From contig QMTG01000059.1 in NCBI GenBank assembly GCA_003649915.1, forward strand, positions 1 through 7,061: a DNA stretch of 7,061 nucleotides, in the 5' to 3' direction. Position 1 is the stretch's first letter. Every line of letters starts with the position of its first letter. Position numbers and translations under genes: made by a program. This stretch comes from Thermoplasmata archaeon (GTDB lineage: Archaea > Thermoplasmatota > Thermoplasmata > B31-G17). Shown piece after piece: positions 1 to 6,100 of the stretch. The notes under the pieces are model-generated. The model ran no database searches, was not told the origin of the DNA, and worked only from the letters and a program-made list of their open reading frames with translations.

Positions 1-1638
1 CCCTATTATAATCAGGGTTATACCGAGTATTGCTGGGCAACATGTTTTGCCATGCTCTTCAAATACTATAAGGATCCCTATTACGCTTCTGTTACACCTA
101 AAGTATGGGAGATTGCAGCATACTTTGGCATAGGAAATGAGGGATTACATGCATTGACATTTTACATGGGCTCTAGCGTGAAATCCATAGTTTGGGCAAA
201 TATTGGTACAGAACCGGAAAGAAGTATATGGCTACCAGTGAAGTCTGTAACAGGACTTAAGAAGAAACTCAAAAACTATATTTGTCAAGACATGCCCGTT
301 ATGTTATTCCTAAAGGAACACATGGTCCTAGTTGTTGGCTATGAAGGTGATACTTTCATAATACACGATCCATCAAGGGGCATGTATATTAGGAAATCAT
401 GGGATGAGTTATTCAATGAAACTGGGCATCGAGTACCCATCACTCTCGCCGTTCCAGCAAGTCCCCCAGACAAAGTATCCCTATACACCGTAAACATCCC
501 ATCTGGCTCTAAGCAGGACATAAGAGGCCTGACATTTGTTTACTCGGAAAACGCTACAGTATTTAGAGATAACGTAGCCAGGAAGATGGGGAGCGAAATA
601 TGGTTCCAGTGGGATGGCAGAAAAGAGTTAGGTTATTACTTTGCATCTTACCGTTGGTGGAGGGACGCTGCCAATCAAAGCGCAGAGGTGAAGTGTATAC
701 CTGATGATTCGTATCTGTGTTTAAGGGTTGAAATTGCAAACGCAGATGACTCGCCTGCAACGCTAATTGTTAAGTACAAAATCTGTGCATCAGGGGGTGA
801 GGGTAAATATAGTGATGAAATGCGTGTCAATGTTCCGGCAAGAAAAGTTATCCAGAAGATATTTAATCCAGTAAAGGTATCAAAGTTTGGTCGTAATTCA
901 AGTAAGTTCTATCTTGAGGTATACCTCAAGTCCGAAGATAATGATAATTATTACATTGATGCAATATACGGTGTGGACATAAATATATCTCATATATTAC
1001 AAATAACTGATCCTGCCGCTAAGGAAGATTCTATGCACCATCCCGGGGCATTAGCAGTTCAAAAATTGGGGTTTGACACATCCGATGATATTGATATCGG
1101 AATTGCAGAAGGGCGGACGGATAAAGTTATCTATACATCTTACTGTGCAAAGTATATTGAGGGGTATGACCTACAGGACATTCAGCCAGAGTCGGAGGGA
1201 GAAAAAGAATTAGAGCAAGTATATATTTATAATTTAATACTCATAGGCACTTGTCGCTGCTATGCATTGCCCGATGACTATGTACTTGAGGAGTACACCG
1301 ATGACCTTGAGAATTACATAAGGGATATGAGCGCAAATGCTTTTGTTGTAGACCCATGTTCGGCAATAAGTATTGTTGTGGAGGCAAACGATGAAGTGTA
1401 CTTTAATGATTACAGTGCAAGGGAGGTGATTATTAATATGGCATGCGAAGTGCAAACTGCTGATGGTATAGTTACATATCAGTTTAGAATTGATGGTCTT
1501 TTTTGGATTCACGGAATGTATCTGAGTGGATGCATCACGTTTGAGTGTCTTACAAAAGTTACCGAGCAGCCAGCTACGCCTCCAAATACACACGATGTTG
1601 CCAACGAATATTGGTCGCTGATAGAGTCGTATGTATAG
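1..1638 (+). CDS. Papain-fold (C39/C70-like) cysteine peptidase with long C-terminal extension, 5' partial
   Basis: The frame is open from base 1 to the TAG at 1636-1638 (545 residues visible). The first in-frame ATG (52) cannot be the start because conserved residues precede it: residues 5-13 read QGYTEYCWA. The Gln (oxyanion hole) and Cys11 (31-33) stand six apart, as in papain (QG-x4-CWA), and CWA recalls AvrRpt2-type (C70) and C39-like peptidases. A His follows at residue 107 (319-321, in EHMVLVVGY) and an Asp at 123 (367-369, in FIIHDPSRG), giving a plausible Cys-His-Asp triad in the usual order. The peptidase domain ends near residue 150. Residues about 228-328 look like an Ig/CARDB-type beta-sandwich. 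The rest is unassigned but rich in Cys, including a CxC at 418-420. No transmembrane segment is visible; any signal peptide would lie outside the window. Likely role is peptide-bond cleavage of an unknown substrate. The peptidase fold is fairly sure; subfamily, substrate and cellular location are not. Confidence 0.8.
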   Translation, partial: PYYNQGYTEYCWATCFAMLFKYYKDPYYASVTPKVWEIAAYFGIGNEGLHALTFYMGSSVKSIVWANIGTEPERSIWLPVKSVTGLKKKLKNYICQDMPVMLFLKEHMVLVVGYEGDTFIIHDPSRGMYIRKSWDELFNETGHRVPITLAVPASPPDKVSLYTVNIPSGSKQDIRGLTFVYSENATVFRDNVARKMGSEIWFQWDGRKELGYYFASYRWWRDAANQSAEVKCIPDDSYLCLRVEIANADDSPATLIVKYKICASGGEGKYSDEMRVNVPARKVIQKIFNPVKVSKFGRNSSKFYLEVYLKSEDNDNYYIDAIYGVDINISHILQITDPAAKEDSMHHPGALAVQKLGFDTSDDIDIGIAEGRTDKVIYTSYCAKYIEGYDLQDIQPESEGEKELEQVYIYNLILIGTCRCYALPDDYVLEEYTDDLENYIRDMSANAFVVDPCSAISIVVEANDEVYFNDYSAREVIINMACEVQTADGIVTYQFRIDGLFWIHGMYLSGCITFECLTKVTEQPATPPNTHDVANEYWSLIESYV

Positions 1639-1718
1639 ATATGGATTACCTTAACAGGAAGAGCGCTCAATCGTTAATGTCTTACAGCATTGATGATTGG
1701 TATGCAATATTTATAATT

Positions 1719-1732
1719 GTCTTTATATTTTT
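1719..1732 (+). terminator. T-rich tract, possible terminator of the peptidase gene
   Basis: The plus strand reads GTCTTTATATTTTT about 80 bases after the peptidase stop codon. Archaeal RNA polymerase can terminate at U-rich runs without a hairpin, so this is the best candidate terminator downstream of the gene. The tract is broken by A and C residues and also lies inside a 32-codon ORF, so the call is weak. Confidence 0.3.
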
Positions 1733-1784
1733 CCAGTAGGCGACAAAGAAGCAGTTAGCGGCAGATACAACTTTAATAAAGACC

Positions 1785-1794
1785 TTTTAAATAC
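1785..1794 (+). promoter_or_regulatory. Possible archaeal TATA box in the gap
   Basis: TTTTAAATAC, preceded by an A-rich stretch (AATAAAGACC), resembles an archaeal TATA element. Transcription would be expected to begin roughly 25 bases later, near 1815-1820, just before the hairpin at 1827-1867. It could serve a small RNA or be an upstream start for the TPR gene, although that gene has a better promoter at 1961-1975. In AT-rich sequence such matches also arise by chance. Confidence 0.3.
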
Positions 1795-1826
1795 TCACGA
1801 TTAATGCTATCCGTGCTGATTTCTAT

Positions 1827-1876
1827 GGGCCTAAGATGGAGATTTTCTAGTTGTCGGCATCTAGCCCTTGTCTTTT
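1827..1876 (+). other. Bulged hairpin with T-rich tail (terminator or small-RNA end)
   Basis: GGGCCTAAGATG (1827-1838) pairs with CATCTAGCCC (1858-1867). This gives ten Watson-Crick pairs in blocks of four, two and four, interrupted by single-base bulges at C1831 and A1834. The loop is 19 bases, and TTGTCTTTT follows at 1868-1876. The arrangement resembles an intrinsic terminator or the 3' end of a short RNA, and a TATA-like box lies about 30 bases upstream. No RNA family is recognised. Confidence 0.25.
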
Positions 1877-1960
1877 CCCAAATTTTACCATATGCTGTTG
1901 GATCCTGTATAGCGTGTATGTTCCATGTTTCTTAAAGGTATGCAAAAAGTTGTCCCGCAC

Positions 1961-1975
1961 CGCAAATTATTAAAT
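1961..1975 (+). promoter_or_regulatory. BRE/TATA promoter of the TPR gene
   Basis: CGCAAAT at 1961-1967 fits the archaeal BRE consensus (cRnAAnt) at every position and runs straight into TTATTAAAT at 1967-1975. That TATA element lies 24 to 32 bases upstream of the ATG at 1999, the spacing expected if transcription begins at or very near that ATG. This implies a leaderless or nearly leaderless mRNA, which fits the lack of any Shine-Dalgarno sequence. It also argues against the TTG at 1978 as the start, because the transcript would not include it. Confidence 0.6.
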
Positions 1976-1998
1976 GATTGAAAACCTTTATTATCCCC

Positions 1999-2106
1999 AT
2001 GAATGGGCCAAGTAGTCTGCGGAGCGGTCTGAACGGCCCAAAAAGGAATAATTTTGGTGCAAATAATGGTGCGTTAAATGGCCTGTTAAACGGCTTTATA
2101 AACTCC
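1999..2106 (+). repeat. Asn-Gly (LNG-type) low-complexity head of the TPR protein
   Basis: The first 36 codons give NG-containing units spaced about 4-13 residues apart: MNGP, GLNGP, ANNG, ALNG, LLNG, FINS. At DNA level, short AAYGG-type words recur (AATGG, AACGG). The segment ends where the first TPR helix begins (about residue 42). It is predicted to be disordered. I recall longer NG-repeat heads on other proteins of Aciduliprofundum-like archaea, but this was not checked. Confidence 0.6.
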
Positions 2107-3141
2107 ACACAACACAAATACGATACTTGGTTCTCATACGGTTATTTTCTACACAAAGAAGGTAAGATTGGTGATGCAATACCCTATTACGCAAAATCTT
2201 ATAGCGTAAATCCGAGAAATGTGTGGGCTTTGATAAATATGGGTGTATGCTATCGTCTTCTTGAAAAGTACGATAAAGCCCTTATTGCATACAAGGCTGC
2301 CAAAAGCCACTTCCCAGACAATCCCGTTATATGGAACAATATGGGTAATGTGTATATTGATAAGGGTGAGTATGAGGAGGCAATAAAGTGTTATGAATAC
2401 GCACTTGTGCTAAATCCAGGGTATGCAGATGCTTGGAACAATATGGGTGTGGCAAAGCATTATATGAAGGATATGTACGGCGCTATTGAGTGTTTTGAAA
2501 GAGCCTTGGAACTAAATCCGAAGCACGTAACTGCATGGAATAACAAGGGGAACGTTTATGCTGATATGAAAGCGTACGATGCAGCCTTTGAGTGCTACAG
2601 AGAGGCAATAAAGATAAATGAGCAATACGCGCTACCGTACTACAACATGGGCACTACATGCATGGAGATTGAGGATTATGGGAGAGCGGTAAAGAACTTG
2701 GAGAGCGCTGTTAGAGTTGATAAGAATTTTGGTGAGGCATGGAACAATCTGGCAGTGGCGTATCGTGAAACTGCTGCTGGCATGGAGGAGTATGAAGCAA
2801 GAAATTACATAGATAAAGCCACAGAGGCATGTAAGCGCGCTATCGAGATCACAAGGAGTGCAAAGCCTTGGAATAATTTGGGTGTGCTCATGGCTGATAT
2901 TGGTAATTACTCCGAAGCAGTCGAAAACTACAGAAAAGCACTGGATATTGAGCCGAACTATGCAAAGGCGTACTACAATCTAGCGTGTGCTTACGCGCTG
3001 ATGGGAAGAAGAAGTGATGCATACGAGAGCCTTGAAAAGGCATTAAATCTAAATCCAAGACTGAAGGAAGCCGCACGAACGGACAAAGACTTCTCTGCTA
3101 TAGCACTTGATGATAGGTTTAGAAGGCTTGTTTCTTTGTGA
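1999..3141 (+). CDS. Tetratricopeptide repeat protein with Asn/Gly-rich head
   Basis: The product has 380 residues from ATG 1999. A TTG at 1978 would add seven residues, but the BRE/TATA element at 1961-1975 overlaps it, so ATG is preferred. Residues 1-36 are an Asn/Gly-rich low-complexity head with LNG/NG units (NGP, LNGP, NNG, LNG, LLNG, FIN). Nine TPR units follow at about 42-74, 75-108, 109-142, 143-176, 177-210, 211-244, 245-288, 288-320 and 321-354. Most are 34 residues and carry the W/Y-NN-G-Y...A...Y..A...NP pattern; unit seven has an insertion of roughly ten residues (around AAGMEEYEAR). The tail (DKDFSAIALDDRFRRLVSL) is the usual capping sequence of such proteins. There is no transmembrane segment or clear signal peptide, so it is probably a cytoplasmic protein-interaction scaffold. 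Its partner is unknown. Its 3' end overlaps the convergent surface-protein gene by 23 bp. Confidence 0.92.
   Translation: MNGPSSLRSGLNGPKRNNFGANNGALNGLLNGFINSTQHKYDTWFSYGYFLHKEGKIGDAIPYYAKSYSVNPRNVWALINMGVCYRLLEKYDKALIAYKAAKSHFPDNPVIWNNMGNVYIDKGEYEEAIKCYEYALVLNPGYADAWNNMGVAKHYMKDMYGAIECFERALELNPKHVTAWNNKGNVYADMKAYDAAFECYREAIKINEQYALPYYNMGTTCMEIEDYGRAVKNLESAVRVDKNFGEAWNNLAVAYRETAAGMEEYEARNYIDKATEACKRAIEITRSAKPWNNLGVLMADIGNYSEAVENYRKALDIEPNYAKAYYNLACAYALMGRRSDAYESLEKALNLNPRLKEAARTDKDFSAIALDDRFRRLVSL
2122..3060 (+). repeat. Nine-unit TPR array
   Basis: The units are about 102 bases (34 residues) each. The helix A motif W-N-N-M/L-G is encoded by closely similar DNA (TGGAACAATATGGG and variants) at about 2332, 2434, 2536, 2740 and 2869. 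Protein repeats are clear throughout, while DNA identity is limited to these short blocks. The array has therefore diverged and is not a recent amplification. Confidence 0.85.
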
Positions 3142-6100
3142 TGATTGCACCTATAATGTACGAAATCAAAAGTGCAATTATTATCGTGAGGGCTGGTGTT
3201 AGTGGTGGCACATAATGCCCATAACGCTCCTCATTTTTCATGCTTTCAATCCTTGCCTGCTTCATACTGCCGACAAAACCATTGCTGTAATCAAAAACAT
3301 ACTCGGCATGTTCACTCTTACCCTCAATGTTCCACGTATTAGCTTCCCTCCCATACAAATTGAGTGTCACCTTTACCTTATAGGTTCCAGAGCATACAAT
3401 CTTTGTGATATTCGAGTACACATATACAATATACCTATTATCGCCTAATGAGACGAAATATGCGCGGTTATTGCAATCCCTTATTTGAGCACCGAGTTCT
3501 ACGGTACCGCTATCTGTTAAAACCTCAAGGTGTCCATTGTTCTCCAAAGAAACGTTGAGAATAAAGCACAATCGCGCTGGAGAAATGTGCACCCGTATGG
3601 GCTTGCGCATTACAACTCCATCGGAAGCGAGGGTTATGGAAAGAGTTGTGTCGCCAATATTGTTATGTTTTGGCAATAATACAATTTTTCCGTTCTGATA
3701 TGTGGCCCATGAGGGCGAGGCAATGCTAATTTTTGCTTTATTAACAGGAATACCATAAAGTTTTATTTGGTATGTGAGCAGTTCATATTCTTGTCCCACA
3801 ATTTCCTTGGGAAGAACAAGGAGAACGCGTGAGGAGTACTTAACATTATTGCTTAAGTAATTGGAATAATCCACATACTCGGTAACGTTATCGCCGCTTC
3901 CTGGTCCAGCACCACCAGGTCCATCACTACTTCCCCACCAGTTATATCGCGCATCTATGGTTATAGGCTCATTGTATGTGGCGTTCACGCCAAAGTATTT
4001 GTTGTTGTATATATTGCAGTACCTTATCGTGTTCTTATACGCGCCTGAATAATAAACACCGTATTTGTTGTAATTTATCGTGCAATTCTTTATCAAATTG
4101 TAGGCAGAGCGTTCAAAATACACGCCATAGGTGTTGTTGTATATCCCAACCTTATATATTGAGTTATGCCCTCCACCAACTACCCTCAGCCCATAATTGC
4201 AGTCGTGTATATACCCGCCGGACATGTTTATATTAGCGCATCCATCACCAACATAAACGCCGTACTCTGAGCCATAAATGTTTGCATTCGTTATTTGCAC
4301 GTTCGTGCTGCGCTCCAATATCTCTATGCCGCTATTCTCCAGTGTGATGTTCTTGAGCACCAGGCTAAAACTGTGCTTTACCTCCACCGTGCTGTTATAG
4401 GCTGTGATATTTGCGACCACTGCCCTGCATTCGTATATGGCGAAGTAACCCTCATGCACTATGGCGCTAATCGTAATATTATAGCACTCGGCAACGATAA
4501 CTATTGCAGCGTCTCCAGCGCTAATGCTCGTATTGCTCAGCTTGTAATAATACTCTATTGCATAACCATCCGCAGTGTTCCCACTTATTGTATTATCGTA
4601 CTCAGAATCCACATAAATTGCCATATCGCAATTACTCATAACATTTCCTGTAACCTTGATATGCGACGAGGAACTAAGCGATATGCCAGTACTGCAGTTC
4701 GCAATATATGCGTCCTCAATCGTCAGCCCACTGCTGCTCGTAACGCTTATACCAACACCGCACCTTTCTATGTGCACGCTATCTATAGCACCGCCATCAT
4801 TGCCTCCAATTAGTATGCCAATTTTGCAGTCTGTTACGCTCACACCGCTTTTTATCGTGTAGGAGGAATTTAGCAAAGATATGCCACAATAATGCAACTC
4901 GGCATTGTCAATCAGCCCGCTGCTATCCGTGGCTTTTATCCCCCATTCCTTATTGTTATAAATGTACGCGTTGTTTATGTTTATGCTCGACCCAATAACC
5001 TCAATCCCGATATTGTTCTTGACAAAATTGCCACCTATCTCGCCACCCCAGTCTCCTCTCCAGCAGTGCACGAGCGTGAGACCATCACCGTATGAGATAT
5101 TGAGCGTTGAGGCACCCGTGATATTGCAGTAGGCGAGTATTGCGGTGGCATAATCGCCGGATATTGTGCCTGCCCAATCGTACTTATAGAGAACAGCACC
5201 ACCATTGACCGTGTTATTTTCGGCAATTTCGTGGTCATAGTTCGCCATAGCCCCGCCACCAACCACAAGATTTCGGCCATTGATTCCCAACTCGTTGCTC
5301 CAAACCCTGAAATTAGTGCTGTCAATAATGGCAAGACCGTAATTCGTGTTGCTGTGTATAATATTGCTCATAATCGTGCAATCACTGCATCCGAGCATGT
5401 AGATGCCGTCCTTGTTGCCGAAAACAATGCAATGCTCTATCACAACATTATGCGAGTTCTTACAGTAAACCCCTGCAAGAGCGTTAGAATAAATTGTGCA
5501 ATTGATTATTCTGTTATCGCCGGAATTCTCAATATAGATTCCGTAATCTCCACCAAACACTGTCAAATTTTGCATACTCACATTTTTAGCATATACACGT
5601 ATCCCACTACTCACAATTATGCTGACTTGACCTTTTCCCTCAATGGTCATGCTCTTGTTAATTTCAAAATCTTCCCTGTATATTCCTGTGTATACCCAGA
5701 TTCTATCCCCATTTCTGCACTCAACCAGTGCACTACTAATTGTTGGGTAGTATGTATCAAGGTTAACATTGTATACTCTCTTTTCTTTGCAGTATCTGCA
5801 CCAGGCATCGTACCCGCCCTTTTCCTCTCTGTTGTTCTCATAATCCTCGGCAATACTGTAAAATCTGTAATAGCCTGAGCCGTTCGGGAACGTAAAGTTC
5901 CATGACCAATCATCGCTGGGCTCATAATCCCTACCAAAAAGAGTGTAAGAACTAAAAGAGCGGTTATCGTATGAATATGAGTACCAGAGCTCTACGTAAT
6001 CTACCCCTTTCAGGTTTTTCTTGTAAGTTCTATTGTAAAACAGTTCCGTGCCGTTACTGAGAACTACTGTGAAATTGCACACCACAGTGGTATTGGTGTC

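Larger units (their letters stand above)
1639..1960. other. Intergenic region, no convincing gene
   Basis: This stretch separates the peptidase gene from the TPR promoter. All frames are short. It holds a 32-codon ORF (1641-1739, plus strand) starting two bases after the peptidase stop and ending in a hydrophobic run (WYAIFIIVFIFF). That ORF has no ribosome binding site and a hydrophobic segment short for a membrane span, so I do not call it a gene. A T-rich stretch lies at 1719-1732. A TATA-like box (1785-1794) is followed by a bulged hairpin (1827-1867) and a T-rich tail. I see no tRNA B-box, no CRISPR repeat and no terminal inverted repeats. Confidence 0.6.
3853..5773 (-). repeat. Parallel beta-helix (PbH1/NosD-type) repeat domain
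   Basis: About 640 residues (roughly 395-1035 from the Met at 6955) are built of rungs of 20-24 residues. Each carries a pattern like N-x-I/V-x-N-C-x-I-x-x-N-x-x-G-I/V-Y/S. Good examples are 481-545, 690-780 and 930-985. Such repeats fold as a right-handed beta-helix. The entry segment (YPTISSALVECRNGDRIWVY) and the exit segment (ARYNWWGSSDGPGG) are both typical of archaeal and bacterial NosD-like surface proteins. Two non-rung modules interrupt the helix. Confidence 0.85.

Noticed and set aside
1234..1593. 119-codon minus-strand ORF inside the peptidase gene
   Set aside because: The plus-strand frame is continuous and coding in character across it, and the minus-strand translation has no motif.
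1545..1739. 64-codon plus-strand ORF spanning the end of the peptidase gene
   Set aside because: Its first half is an out-of-frame reading of the peptidase gene; only the 32-codon part after 1641 could be independent, and that is weak.
1639..1998. tRNA, CRISPR array or insertion-sequence remnant in the gap
   Set aside because: There is no GTTCRANNC-type B-box with a cloverleaf, no regularly spaced repeats, and no terminal inverted repeats or transposase fragments.
1932..2117. 61-codon minus-strand ORF over the TPR gene head
   Set aside because: It is the complement of the Asn/Gly low-complexity codons, which produces an artificial Phe/Pro/Leu-rich reading.
4295..4813. 172-codon plus-strand ORF opposite the beta-helix
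   Set aside because: It is an antisense shadow of regular beta-helix rungs, with no promoter and no plausible protein features.
5231..5878. 215-codon plus-strand ORF opposite the surface-protein gene
   Set aside because: It lies wholly antisense to well-supported beta-helix and Ig-like coding sequence, its translation has no recognisable domain pattern, and long antisense frames are expected opposite repetitive codons.
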